Source: Apilactobacillus bombintestini (lineage in GTDB: Bacteria; Bacillota; Bacilli; Lactobacillales; Lactobacillaceae). Taken from it: DNA of 64,000 bases. A program made the position numbers and the translations under genes. Location of the stretch: positions 62,001-126,000 of the forward strand of contig NZ_CP032626.1 in NCBI RefSeq assembly GCF_003627035.1, in the 5' to 3' direction. The notes beneath the pieces were generated by a model. It ran no database searches and was not told where the DNA came from. It saw nothing but the letters and a program-made list of their open reading frames with translations. This document shows, one piece after another, positions 55,421-63,990 of the stretch (positions are counted from its first letter, which is position 1; each line of letters starts with the position of its first letter).

Positions 55421-56223
55421 TGTTAGACATGCTTAGTTATCCATTTATGCAATACGCCTTTACTGCCAGTTTCTTTATTTCTATTTTATGTGCCATCATG
55501 GGCGTGTTCGTAGTTGCTAGAAAGACTGCTTTCTTTACTCATACACTATCCGAAATTAGTTTCTCCGGAGCTTCCTTTGGGGTATTTTTAGGTACTAATC
55601 CTATCGTAGGAATGTTAATTTTTACCATTTTAAGTTCCATTATGATTGGTACAGTCGGATCGAAAATGAGTCGTCGAGAATCATCTATTAGTGTATTCTC
55701 CGTACTATTTATAGGATTAGGAATTTTATTCTTAGCACTAGCTAATACTCAATCTAGTTATGCTACTAATATTTTATTTGGTAGTATTGTCGGAATTAGT
55801 TTAAGTGACGTACACATGTTAGTGGGACTAAGTGCCTTTATCATTGTAGTAGCTACTTTGATTTATCGTAAATTAAAGTACAACTCCTTTGATAACGTAG
55901 GTGCTGGCTTTAACTCTCGTGCTAATACTTTAATTTCCGTAATCTTTTTAGTACTACTAGCAAGTACCGTTAGTGTTACAGCTCAGATAGTAGGGTCACT
56001 TTTAATTTTTGCATTATTAACTATCCCAGCCTCATCAGCACGCTATTTTGTGCACAGTATCTGGGGGATGACTTTATTATCTTTTGTATTTGCTTTAATT
56101 GGAACTTGGTTTGGTTTATACTTAAGTTTCATAACCAATCTACCAGTAAGTTTCTTCATTGCGGCTATCGAAACTGTTATATACTTAGTCGCAGTTAGTT
56201 ATGATAAGTTAATACAAAATTAA
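55420..56223 (+). CDS. Zinc/manganese-type ABC transporter permease
   Basis: ABC-3 family permease with about eight membrane segments: FMQYAFTASFFISILCAIMGVFVVARKTAFFTHTLSEISFSGASFG is the characteristic start (ALxxxxLSHxxLPG in other members). 267 residues. The third component, a metal-binding lipoprotein of the ZnuA type, is not in this locus. Confidence 0.85.
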   Translation: MLDMLSYPFMQYAFTASFFISILCAIMGVFVVARKTAFFTHTLSEISFSGASFGVFLGTNPIVGMLIFTILSSIMIGTVGSKMSRRESSISVFSVLFIGLGILFLALANTQSSYATNILFGSIVGISLSDVHMLVGLSAFIIVVATLIYRKLKYNSFDNVGAGFNSRANTLISVIFLVLLASTVSVTAQIVGSLLIFALLTIPASSARYFVHSIWGMTLLSFVFALIGTWFGLYLSFITNLPVSFFIAAIETVIYLVAVSYDKLIQN

Positions 56224-56299
56224 TATAATCAATTAAGCATTAATACTGGTATTTTGTTATACTATTATTAAATAGTTAATAAGGAGATGTCCGATAATT

Positions 56300-57019
56300 A
56301 TGAAATCATGGAAAAAGGTTGTACCTGCTGTTGTTGTGCTAGGATTAGCACTAACTGCATGTGGTCAAAAGAATAACGATAACAGTAATTCTCAATCATC
56401 CAGTGAACAAACAACAGCTAGCACTTCCAGTTCAGTTCAATCCAGTTCAAAATCTTCTTCAACTAGTTCAATGAAGAAGACTAACAAATTAGGAAAAGAA
56501 AAATTACCACAAGACAATGGAATGGAAGCAAGTAGCTCTGTAAATACTAAAGTAGATGGTAACAAAGATAACTACACCATCAACTACAGTAACAACAATG
56601 CTATCTACGCTACATTTACTAAACACACTTACAGTAGTAGCGCAGCTGCTATGCAACAAGTTGGTTACCAATCAGCTGCTAACGTTGCTGGTTTACCAAC
56701 CACTAGCCTAGGCTACGGAGTTAAAGGGGTTGCCGATCATGGTGCCGGACAAGTTTACATCCAAGCTAACTTTGGTAACTGGTCATTATTAACTCACGGA
56801 AGCAACTTTGGTAAGCAAAAAGGTTTTGCTACTAAACAAGCTAAGAATGTAATTTCATTCATTCAAAACCATAACTTACCTATTCCAAACAAGGCTGGTA
56901 GTATCCGTGTTGAAATCAATAACACTACTACAATTACTTGGCAAGAAGGTACAGTGGTTTACTCTGTTAAGGCCAACAATGCAAACATTGCTCTTAAGAT
57001 GGTAACTTCACTAAAATAA
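56300..57019 (+). CDS. Lipoprotein of unknown function
   Basis: Signal peptide MKSWKKVVPAVVVLGLALTAC with lipobox LTAC (cysteine 21), a Ser/Thr/Gln-rich linker (residues ~25-60) and a globular part of about 170 residues (NYTINYSNNNAIYATFTKHTYSSSAAAMQQVGYQSAANVAGLP...). I do not recognise the domain. AAGGAGATG lies about 9 bases before the ATG. It starts 77 bases after the metal permease gene and could share its transcript. It does not look like a ZnuA-type binding protein: no His-rich loop and too short. Confidence 0.75.
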   Translation: MKSWKKVVPAVVVLGLALTACGQKNNDNSNSQSSSEQTTASTSSSVQSSSKSSSTSSMKKTNKLGKEKLPQDNGMEASSSVNTKVDGNKDNYTINYSNNNAIYATFTKHTYSSSAAAMQQVGYQSAANVAGLPTTSLGYGVKGVADHGAGQVYIQANFGNWSLLTHGSNFGKQKGFATKQAKNVISFIQNHNLPIPNKAGSIRVEINNTTTITWQEGTVVYSVKANNANIALKMVTSLK

Positions 57020-57025
57020 TATCTC

Positions 57026-57058
57026 TGAAAACCAGGTGACTATACCTGGTTTTTTTAT
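57026..57058 (+). terminator. Terminator of the lipoprotein gene
   Basis: AAACCAGGT / ACCTGGTTT stem with a 6-base loop, followed by a long T run. Confidence 0.85.
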
Positions 57059-57090
57059 ACATATAATTCCAAATGAATGAAGGTCTAAAA

Positions 57091-58380
57091 ATGTATGGTA
57101 ATAAATATATAAAACATTTGCTTTATTCAGCAGCACTAGGCTCTACTTTGTTGGTGGCATTTGCCGGGATGAGCAAGCCAGCGCACTCACAAGTTAAATC
57201 CTATACACCCGTTGCTTATGATATTTCGGAATTTCAAGGTCATTTAACTCGTCAACAAGTGTTGAATCTTAAAAAAGAAGTTAAATTTGTCATTTTACGT
57301 GTCCAAGATGGTCAATATCATGATCGTCAGGTCAATAATAATATTCGCTTGATGCAAAGATATGGCGTGCCATATGGAGTATACAGCTATAGTCGTTACA
57401 CTAACTCTAGTCAAGCAGCCGTGGAAGCTCGTCGTTTGCACAGATTAGCTCCTAGAGCTAGATTCTATGTAAATGATTTTGAAACTAGCTATACTCGTAG
57501 AAAAGAATATGCCGCTAATGCCTGGGCTAAACAAATGAAACGTCTAGCGGGCGGTAATCCAGTCGTTTTGTACGGTTCTAAATCTATGTTGGATAGTTTT
57601 CAACCTAGCACTTTAGGCAGCTACAATAACGTTTGGTTAGCCGATTACACTAACTACATGCCTAACCCTCGTTACCAATATGATTTGTGGCAATACACTG
57701 ATCGTTATCCAAGTAACGCTTTAGGGGAAAGCTTGGATGCCGACGTTATTCCTATCGGTGGAAGAGATGTTTCATACTGGACAGGAGCTAGACGTTATCA
57801 CAAGAAGCGTCCGGCTAAACGTCGTGTAAAACGCATGCCTAAGAAACAAGTTAAGAAGGTGGCTTACCGCGTAAGTCACAAGAAACGTACTTATCGTCAT
57901 GTTAAATTGCATAAGGTAGTTAAAAAACCTACAGTAAAGAAGATTAAGTACCGTTATCGTGCACCTAAATACAAACGTTTAACTTATAAAGTAAAGAAGA
58001 GTAGACGTTATTATAATTTAAAGCGCAAGAAACGTGGAACTTACCGTAAATATGCTACTAAACGTCGTCGTGTAAAACGTACTACTTATAAAAAGGCTAA
58101 AAAGACATATAAGAAACGTAATTATGCGAAGAAACGTCATTATAAGTATCATGTACGTAAACGTACTTATGGTAAAAAGAAATCTTATAAATACCGTAGT
58201 AAAAAGACCAGACGTCGTTACAGAGTGAAAAAAACGGCTCGTGTTTATCACAAAAAGACTATGAAATATCGTAGACACTATCGTGCTAAAAAACACTACA
58301 GATACCAAAAATTAACATATAAGTATCGTTACCATACTAAGAGATCTTATAAAACTAGATATCATTATTACCATGCATAA
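57091..58380 (+). CDS. GH25 lysozyme with long Lys/Arg/Tyr-rich tail
   Basis: Secreted muramidase. Signal peptide (residues ~1-34, ...LLYSAALGSTLLVAFAGMSKPAHSQ), then a GH25 domain (about 38-232) with catalytic-site motifs VAYDISEFQG (Asp 44) and FYVNDFETSY (Glu 131) and the late WQYTD. From about residue 233 to the end (429) comes a tail of some 197 residues that is almost only Lys, Arg, Tyr, His, Thr and Val, has no Asp or Glu and about 30 tyrosines. It looks like an electrostatic wall- or teichoic-acid-binding region, but no repeat unit or known binding domain is visible. I use the ATG at 57091 (GAAGG 7 bases upstream). Confidence 0.85.
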   Translation: MYGNKYIKHLLYSAALGSTLLVAFAGMSKPAHSQVKSYTPVAYDISEFQGHLTRQQVLNLKKEVKFVILRVQDGQYHDRQVNNNIRLMQRYGVPYGVYSYSRYTNSSQAAVEARRLHRLAPRARFYVNDFETSYTRRKEYAANAWAKQMKRLAGGNPVVLYGSKSMLDSFQPSTLGSYNNVWLADYTNYMPNPRYQYDLWQYTDRYPSNALGESLDADVIPIGGRDVSYWTGARRYHKKRPAKRRVKRMPKKQVKKVAYRVSHKKRTYRHVKLHKVVKKPTVKKIKYRYRAPKYKRLTYKVKKSRRYYNLKRKKRGTYRKYATKRRRVKRTTYKKAKKTYKKRNYAKKRHYKYHVRKRTYGKKKSYKYRSKKTRRRYRVKKTARVYHKKTMKYRRHYRAKKHYRYQKLTYKYRYHTKRSYKTRYHYYHA

Positions 58381-58382
58381 AT

Positions 58383-58416
58383 AAAAACCGGCTCGCATCG
58401 CGAACCGGTTTTTTTG
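58383..58416 (+). terminator. Terminator of the lysozyme gene
   Basis: AAAACCGGCTCGC / GCGAACCGGTTTT (one mismatch) followed by T7. Confidence 0.8.
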
Positions 58417-58420
58417 TATA

Positions 58421-58453
58421 AAAAAGCGTTCCGCAATATGCGAAACGCTTTTT
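58421..58453 (-). terminator. Terminator of the mdh-VOC unit
   Basis: AAAAAGCGTTTCGC / GCGGAACGCTTTTT on the minus strand, 18 bases past the VOC gene stop. It lies back to back with the lysozyme terminator. Confidence 0.8.
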
Positions 58454-58470
58454 GAATTGTTAACCAATCA

Positions 58471-58863
58471 TTATTTAACGATTTGGCAGAATTCGATTTT
58501 TTCGTGGTTAGGACCTTGAATGTTGAAGAAACGAATTCCGTTGTCCCAGAATGAAGGGATTGATTGAATTTCGTCATCCAAAACATTTAAGCCTTGTTCT
58601 TTAGCGGCAGCAAATGCTTTGTCAACATCGGTACAGTTCATGGAAATGTGGTTGATAGCACCGTTTTCCATAGCAACTGGATCGCCTTCCCAAGTTTCAA
58701 CGGTTAAGTTACCGTATCTCATGAAGGCACAACGGTTGTCACCGTTGTAAAATAGACCAGCTTGGTCAAAACCAAGTGATTTGTAGAATTCGATAGTTTT
58801 ATCTAAGTCTTTTGATGGAATACCAACGTGTTGTAAACCGTCAAAGTAGTCGTTTAAAGCCAT
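58471..58863 (-). CDS. VOC (glyoxalase-fold) family protein
   Basis: 130-residue protein with the beta-alpha-beta-beta-beta repeats of the vicinal-oxygen-chelate family: LQHVGIPSKDLDKTIEFYKSLGF in the first half, INHISMNCTDVDKAFAAAKEQGLNV in the second, and a terminal GPNHEKIEFCQI. Putative metal ligands are His 12, His 72 and the final Glu. Reaction unknown. It lies 19 bases after the mannitol dehydrogenase gene, in the same unit, so a role in sugar or carbonyl metabolism is likely. Confidence 0.8.
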   Translation of the reverse strand: MALNDYFDGLQHVGIPSKDLDKTIEFYKSLGFDQAGLFYNGDNRCAFMRYGNLTVETWEGDPVAMENGAINHISMNCTDVDKAFAAAKEQGLNVLDDEIQSIPSFWDNGIRFFNIQGPNHEKIEFCQIVK

Positions 58864-58882
58864 AATTTAAGCCTCCAATAAA

Positions 58883-59884
58883 TTAGTCAGAAACTTTAAC
58901 AACACATTTACCAGTTAAGTTGGAAGTACCGTTTAGTACACTTTCAACGTCTTCTAGTGAAATTACGTTGTCAATAATCTTGTCAACGTTAACCTTACCA
59001 CTTTGTAGTAATGCAATAGCATCTTCAAATGAGTTAGGGTTAATGAATGCACCTTGGATAGTTAATTGTTTCTTGAATACTTCGTAAGTGTTCATGCTGA
59101 ATTTTTGATCAGGAGCACCAACACCGAACATTAATACTTGAGCACCCTTAACAGTTGCTTCAATAGCTTGTTCTTGAGTAGCAGGTTGACCAACAGCTTC
59201 AACAACAACGTCGTATTCAGCAGGAATGTCTTCCTTAGTAGTGTTGATAACACGGTCGATACCTAATTTTTCTTTTTCAGCAGCTAACTTGTCATCATGA
59301 CGACCAGTTAGAGTAACTGACTTAGCACCGTAAGCACGTAGTAATTGTGCGAAGATTAGACCCATGTAACCATCACCAATAACTAGAGCTTTTTGGTAAG
59401 GTTTGATGTTTAATAAGTCCATACCGTGAACGGCACATGAAATTGGTTCACAAGTAGCAGCTGACTTCAAGTCAACATCGTCAGGTAGGTGGTATACAAC
59501 TTGAGTTGGGGCAGTGAAGTATTCTTCTAGACCACCATTTCTAGTAACACCTACGGCTGATAGGTTTTCACATAATTCTGGACGACCAGTGTGGCAGTAT
59601 ACACACTTGCCACAGTAGATGTTAGGGTCAACAGTTACACGGTCACCAACTTTGAAGTCAGTAACGTTTGAACCAACTGCTGAAACAACACCTGAGTTTT
59701 CGTGTCCTAATACGATAGGAGGAACAGCATCAGCTGAACCTGGTAGACCATTGTATAGAGCATAGTCAGTACCACAGATACCAGCGTATTTAGCGTTGAT
59801 AACAACTTCGTCAGCCTTTGGTTCAGGCATGTCAGTGTTTTGGATTTCTAATTGTTTTTTACCAGTTAAAACTAGAGCTTTCAT
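58883..59884 (-). CDS. mdh: Mannitol 2-dehydrogenase (zinc MDR family)
   Basis: Zinc-dependent medium-chain dehydrogenase. It closely resembles the Leuconostoc mannitol dehydrogenase, which reduces fructose to mannitol with NADH: ALVLTGKKQLEI, GICGTDYALYNGLPGSADAV, PIVLGHENSGVV, VDPNIYCGKC, RPELCENLSAVGVTRNGG. Catalytic zinc ligands C37, H61 and E62; structural zinc cysteines C91, C94, C97 and C105. The NAD-binding fold has VIGDGYMGLIFAQ. 333 residues. In heterofermentative lactobacilli this reaction regenerates NAD and marks fructose as an electron acceptor. A cre-like site lies in the promoter. Confidence 0.9.
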   Translation of the reverse strand: MKALVLTGKKQLEIQNTDMPEPKADEVVINAKYAGICGTDYALYNGLPGSADAVPPIVLGHENSGVVSAVGSNVTDFKVGDRVTVDPNIYCGKCVYCHTGRPELCENLSAVGVTRNGGLEEYFTAPTQVVYHLPDDVDLKSAATCEPISCAVHGMDLLNIKPYQKALVIGDGYMGLIFAQLLRAYGAKSVTLTGRHDDKLAAEKEKLGIDRVINTTKEDIPAEYDVVVEAVGQPATQEQAIEATVKGAQVLMFGVGAPDQKFSMNTYEVFKKQLTIQGAFINPNSFEDAIALLQSGKVNVDKIIDNVISLEDVESVLNGTSNLTGKCVVKVSD

Positions 59885-59969
59885 AATTCAAGATCCTTTC
59901 CAAATTGAATTTTGATTATTATTTTAATGAAGTTTATGAATTAATTAAGATATTCACAAACTTACATGT

Positions 59970-60009
59970 ATTATAATAACTCATTTTGTTAAAAATGAAA
60001 GCGTTTTGA
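59970..60009 (-). promoter_or_regulatory. mdh promoter with cre-like CcpA site
   Basis: Minus strand -10 TATAAT (59975-59970). The expected -35 area holds no good match but overlaps a cre-like sequence, ATGAAAGCGTTTTGA on the plus strand (59995-60009), which fits WTGNNARCGNWWWCA at all but one base. Overlap of cre with the -35 would let CcpA repress mdh, or a weak -35 may need activation. Confidence 0.55.
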
Positions 60010-60047
60010 CGAAATTTAATAAAAATAAATCTTTTTATAAATAAAAA

Positions 60048-60086
60048 AATAGCGCTAAAAGTTGCCATGACAACTTTTAACGCTAA
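60048..60086 (-). terminator. Terminator of the fructokinase gene
   Basis: Minus strand: TTAGCGTTAAAAGTTG / CAACTTTTAGCGCTA with a short loop, followed by TTTTTTT. Confidence 0.85.
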
Positions 60087-60146
60087 AGAAAAGTTTTTAA
60101 CTTTTTTAGAGTTTAAATTATAAGTTTAGTTTGTGCGAAACTGAAC

Positions 60147-61031
60147 TTAAGCAATTTCATGTTTAACTAAAGCGGCACCTAAGGCAAAGTTACCGTAAGT
60201 AGCTGAACCGTTGTCGCTTAGGGTAGGAGTACAAATATATGAATCTAAATCTTTGATTTCAATGTATCCATTTAATTGTTTAGCAAACTCAAATCTGACT
60301 TTCTTGAGAAAATCTTCACTAACTACTCCACCACCAAAAATAATCTTTTCGGGACGGAAAGTAAGGGTAGCTTGTAGGGCAGCTTGAGCTACATAATAAG
60401 CCATGATATCCCAAACATGGTTAGTTAAAGGAACTTCAGGACCCGGTTTACCTAAACGAGCTTCAAAAGTAGGGCCGGAAACTAGTCCTTCTAGACAATC
60501 TTTGTGGTAAGGACAAATACCGTCAAAGTCTAAATCGTCTTCATGACGCTTCAACTTAACGTGTCCTAATTCAGGGTGACCTTCGTCACCAACGAATTGA
60601 CCATTCATAATGATACCGGCACCTACTCCAGTACCGATAGTGTAGTAAACTAATGAGCTTACGCGTTGTCCTCTGCTCTTTAATTTAATGTATTCACCAA
60701 AAACAGATCCATTAACATCGGTAGTCCAGTACATTGGAACGTCAAAGTTTTCTTTCATAGTGCCTAAAAAGTTAACATTTGACCAACCATACTTGGGTGT
60801 ATCGGTAATGTATCCGTATTGAGGTGAGTCTTTTCTAATTTGGATGGGACCAAATGATGAAATGCTTAAAGCAGATAAGTCTTTGAATTGCTTGAAGAAT
60901 TCAATAGTCTTACTGAAAGTTTCATCAGGTGTTGTGGTAGGAATGACAGTGCTGTCTACAACGTTGAAGTCACTATCGCCTACAGCACAAACAAATTTGG
61001 TGCCACCGGCCTCAATGCTTCCCAGTAACAT
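60147..61031 (-). CDS. scrK: ROK-family fructokinase
   Basis: ATP-dependent sugar kinase that phosphorylates fructose. MLLGSIEAGGTKFVCAVG is the ROK phosphate-binding start. WTTDVNGSVFGE has the catalytic Asp. GDEGHPELGHVKLKRHEDDLDFDGICPYHKDCLEGLVSGP is the zinc-binding segment (His, Cys, His, Cys) of ROK fructokinases. IFGGGVV is near the C-terminus. 294 residues. It lies next to mdh with its own terminator; the two enzymes compete for the same substrate, fructose. Confidence 0.88.
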   Translation of the reverse strand: MLLGSIEAGGTKFVCAVGDSDFNVVDSTVIPTTTPDETFSKTIEFFKQFKDLSALSISSFGPIQIRKDSPQYGYITDTPKYGWSNVNFLGTMKENFDVPMYWTTDVNGSVFGEYIKLKSRGQRVSSLVYYTIGTGVGAGIIMNGQFVGDEGHPELGHVKLKRHEDDLDFDGICPYHKDCLEGLVSGPTFEARLGKPGPEVPLTNHVWDIMAYYVAQAALQATLTFRPEKIIFGGGVVSEDFLKKVRFEFAKQLNGYIEIKDLDSYICTPTLSDNGSATYGNFALGAALVKHEIA

Positions 61032-61298
61032 AGCTATTATTGCTCCTTATTCATAGTTATTTTTTCAGTTTTAATTCTTAATTATCTTTATTTCGTATTT
61101 AATGTTTTATTTTTAATTATTTTTAAGTAATATTGTTAATTATTTATCTAAATAGAGTCCCTAAGAGGATACTCTTTTTCAATGATAAGTTTTTACCACC
61201 CAAATGTCAAAGCAAAAATACAAATTGGTATAGTAAAAAATTTAATTGTGATAATATTAAAGGATAATTAGGATTTTTAAGAGAGGAAGTCGTCTAAA

Positions 61299-61685
61299 TT
61301 GCGCAGAATATTTTACATATTTTTATTGGGATTTATAGGCGGAGCTATGCGCGGATATTTTACAGCCTTAGCTGGACCCAATCATTTCGCCGCAACGGTT
61401 GCCATTAACCTAATCGGCGCTTTTGTCTTAGCGTTTATTACGGGTGCCTTACCATATTTAATCGAATTATCGGATGATCTAACGATCGGACTAAGTGTAG
61501 GTCTAGTAGGTGGGTTTACCACTTTTTCAACTTTTTCTTATGATAGCGTTAATTTATTATTAAATCATAAAATTGGTCTAGGTCTTTTCTATATATTAAT
61601 TAGTTTAATCGGTGGATTGCTCATGGCTGAACTAGGTACCCATCTAGGTCATCGATTTGAAAAAGGAGTAGATAATAATGATTAA
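61299..61685 (+). CDS. crcB1: Fluoride channel subunit CrcB/Fluc, first
   Basis: Four-helix membrane protein, 128 residues, that with its partner exports fluoride. Conserved: GFIGGAMRGYF, AVAINLIGAFVLAFITG (N of the signature), SVGLVGGFTTFSTFSYDSVNLL. It starts at a TTG (61299) with AGAGGAAG about 9 bases upstream. The last 8 bases overlap the second subunit gene. I see no fluoride-riboswitch signature upstream. Confidence 0.92.
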   Translation: MRRIFYIFLLGFIGGAMRGYFTALAGPNHFAATVAINLIGAFVLAFITGALPYLIELSDDLTIGLSVGLVGGFTTFSTFSYDSVNLLLNHKIGLGLFYILISLIGGLLMAELGTHLGHRFEKGVDNND

Positions 61686-62028
61686 GACGGTTTTAATTGT
61701 GGGCCTAGGGGCTGCCATCGGTTCACTTATTCGTTTTGGAGTAACTAATGGTTTAAAGCAAATCTTTCACAAAACAGCTTTTCCCGCAGCTACCTTTTTC
61801 ATTAACATTTCCGGATCATTTTTATTGGGATTAGTAAACGGGCAGTTGCCTAAAAATGCCTTTACGTTGGCTTTCTTCGTAGCCGTTCTAGGTGGCTACA
61901 CCACTTTTTCTACTTATATGAATGAAACGGTGCAATTAAGTACGCAAAAGAAAATATTAGCAATGATTTATTATATAGTTAGTGCACTTTTGGGAATTTT
62001 AGCTGCATTAATTGGATATGTAATCTAA
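61678..62028 (+). CDS. crcB2: Fluoride channel subunit CrcB/Fluc, second
   Basis: 116 residues, four membrane segments: GLGAAIGSLIRFGVTNGL, TFFINISGSFLLGLVNG, AFFVAVLGGYTTFSTYMNE. Paired Fluc proteins usually form an obligate heterodimer in lactobacilli. AAAAGGAG in the end of crcB1 serves it. Confidence 0.93.
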   Translation: MIKTVLIVGLGAAIGSLIRFGVTNGLKQIFHKTAFPAATFFINISGSFLLGLVNGQLPKNAFTLAFFVAVLGGYTTFSTYMNETVQLSTQKKILAMIYYIVSALLGILAALIGYVI

Positions 62029-62070
62029 AAAAGAACGCTAAAGTAAAACTTTAGCGCTCTTTTTATTTGG
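62027..62070. terminator. Bidirectional terminator after crcB2
   Basis: AGAACGCTAAAGT / ACTTTAGCGCTCT with a 4-base loop and T runs on both sides; it overlaps the 3-prime end of the minus-strand membrane protein gene. Confidence 0.8.
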
Positions 62071-62431
62071 GCATTAAGTTGTAGTCGATTTGTTTAATAA
62101 TAATGGATAATAAACCGGTTAAAATAACGGCTACTAATAAGATGAGAGTAGCAGCATGCATTGCAAATAAGATGATACCTAAAATCAATAACACGATAAA
62201 AACGACTATTTCTTGTTTTATAGAGACGCGTTTTATATAGGTAGAAATAATTTGTGCCAATAAAATGATTAAGAATAAAATTTCTAGAAAAATTAAAAAG
62301 GTTAATGCGAAGCTAAATCCGTTGTTATCTATGGATTGCGCATCGCCGGCAATGCCAATGCCGATAAAAACCATTTGTTCTATGCCGATTAACGTAGCTA
62401 TTACTTTAAATATTATAGAAACTATTTTCAA
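62063..62431 (-). CDS. Small membrane protein of unknown function
   Basis: 122 residues with three to four hydrophobic segments (VSIIFKVIATLIGIEQMVFIGIGIA; FSFALTFLIFLEILFLIILLAQIIST; EIVVFIVLLILGIILFAMHAATLILLVAVILTGLLSIII). I do not recognise the family. I choose a TTG start at 62431, seven bases after AGGAG; the longer frame to 62491 lacks a ribosome-binding site. It could be a third membrane component next to the ABC exporter, or independent. Confidence 0.6.
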   Translation of the reverse strand: MKIVSIIFKVIATLIGIEQMVFIGIGIAGDAQSIDNNGFSFALTFLIFLEILFLIILLAQIISTYIKRVSIKQEIVVFIVLLILGIILFAMHAATLILLVAVILTGLLSIIIKQIDYNLMPK

Positions 62432-62492
62432 AATTACTCTCCTAACGTAGTTCAATATATTTACCGTAACAGATTTACGTATACCTTCCAAA

Positions 62493-63293
62493 TTATCTTT
62501 CTGATAGGGTTAATTGCATGCGATTTAAAATAATTTGCGTAATTATGATCATTGCGATAGTGATTTCCACGCCGATGCTGATGCTGACGATATCAAAATT
62601 TCCGTAAGCAATACTTCTTAGTGCCTTTAATTGATAAGTTAGAGGATTGATACTGGTTAATGCTTGCAATATCCAAGGTGCATGGTGTGGTAACGCATAT
62701 AGCGTAGGTGCCGCGTAAGAAATGGGTGTGAAAATAAGCGTCATAATTAAATCACGTTTTTCATACGTAGCAATTTTAGTGCTTAATAAAATACCTAACG
62801 ATGACCAAAATTCTAAAATAATTAGTCCTAAAAGTAACGCCATGAAGTAATAAAACACGTTATAAATACCACCTGATAGCACGCCTAAAATAAACAGAAT
62901 AATACCTTGAAAAATAAAGCCGATGGAAGGAAAGAAACTCATACCAGTTAGGTAATGCCACGGTTGCACGCCGTTTAAAAATTTAATAGCTAATAAACCA
63001 TACTGTTTATCTACGGTGGCGCGATACATGGCTTGCGACATTTGCGTGGTCATAAAGAAAGCCAAAATTCCGATTAATGCGTATTGATTATATGCAATTT
63101 TATGACCGAAATAATTAATAGAGGAAATATTAGTGCTCAAAGCTAAAACCAATAAGCCGTATAACATAATAGGTTGCATTACCATAGATACCAGTAAACC
63201 TTTGTTGGTTTTAAAGGCTCGCCATTCGTTATTGGCGACGATTAAAATGGCTTTTAAACCTAATGAGTGGTGCCTAAATGTGCTAGGATTCAC
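62493..63293 (-). CDS. ABC-2 type exporter permease
   Basis: Six-segment ABC-2 permease: ILIVANNEWRAFKTNKGLLVSMVMQPIMLYGLLVLAL is the characteristic start, and LTSINPLTYQLKALRSIAYG the NPLTY motif near the end. 266 residues from the GTG at 63293 (AAAGGAGC about 10 bases upstream); a GTG at 63302 lies too near that site. It overlaps the ATPase gene by 11 bases, so both were one exporter. Since the ATPase gene carries a stop, the permease may lack its partner. Confidence 0.82.
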   Translation of the reverse strand: MNPSTFRHHSLGLKAILIVANNEWRAFKTNKGLLVSMVMQPIMLYGLLVLALSTNISSINYFGHKIAYNQYALIGILAFFMTTQMSQAMYRATVDKQYGLLAIKFLNGVQPWHYLTGMSFFPSIGFIFQGIILFILGVLSGGIYNVFYYFMALLLGLIILEFWSSLGILLSTKIATYEKRDLIMTLIFTPISYAAPTLYALPHHAPWILQALTSINPLTYQLKALRSIAYGNFDIVSISIGVEITIAMIIITQIILNRMQLTLSER

Positions 63294-63990
63294 GCTTATC
63301 ACGCTCCTTTAAGTAGGTGTCTCTTAGGCTCGCGTCAGCAGTGAATTCTTTTAGCGACCCGAAGAAAATTTGTTGATGTTGATCAATGAATAAAACTTTA
63401 TCTACATATTCATCTAATAAAGTTAAATCATGCGATGAAGCAATAACTAAATGACCCGTGGCTGCCCGATTTTTTAAATATTGAAATAGCTGTTCGGCCG
63501 ATTCCACATCTAAACCGGTAGTAGGTTCATCTAGAATGTAAATATGTGGTTGGCGGGCAATTTCCCGCGCAATTTGAACGCGTTGCTGTTGTCCGCCGGA
63601 TAGATGATCTACGGGACTGTCTAATAAATTTTCAATATCTAATAATTTAGCTGCCTGTTTTACTAATGCATTAGCTTTATGGAAACTAAATCCGGCTAAT
63701 AGAGGGCCTTGTAAAATGTTATCGAAAACCGTAGTGTACCAGTCGATAATCTGGGTTTGCGGACTGAATCCGGTGATTCTAAAGGGATTTTTAGCATCGA
63801 AATCCGACCAATGAATTTAGCCTTGTATTACTGGCAATATTCCGATTAACGAATTCAATAAAGTGGATTTACCGGCACCGTTGGGACCGATGAGAGCGAT
63901 AAAATCACCATTTTGTACGGAAAAATTTAAATCATTAACAATAATTTGCTGGTCGTAGCCAATACTGGCATGCGTTACTTTTAGTGGCAT
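63283..63990 (-). pseudogene. ABC exporter ATPase with in-frame stop at codon 58
   Basis: One frame from the ATG at 63990 to 63283 (235 codons) reads as a full ABC ATPase except for TAA at 63819-63817. Before the stop: LIGPNGAGKSTLLNSLIGILPVIQG. After it: GFSPQTQ (Q-loop), DHLSGGQQQRVQIARE, IYILDEPTTGLD and VIASSHD (H-loop). The frame is unbroken apart from this codon, where the family normally has a lysine, glutamine or similar. It is therefore a recent nonsense mutation, a sequencing error, or less likely a recoded codon. Internal GTG at 63507 could only make a non-functional C-terminal fragment. Confidence 0.82.

Noticed and set aside
58018-58308. 96-codon minus-strand frame in the lysozyme tail
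   Set aside because: It is the antisense of the Lys/Arg/Tyr codons and has no ribosome-binding site.
61032-61298. Fluoride riboswitch before crcB
   Set aside because: No recognisable aptamer pattern; only an AT-rich spacer with a weak AGAGT/ACTCT hairpin near 61154-61176.
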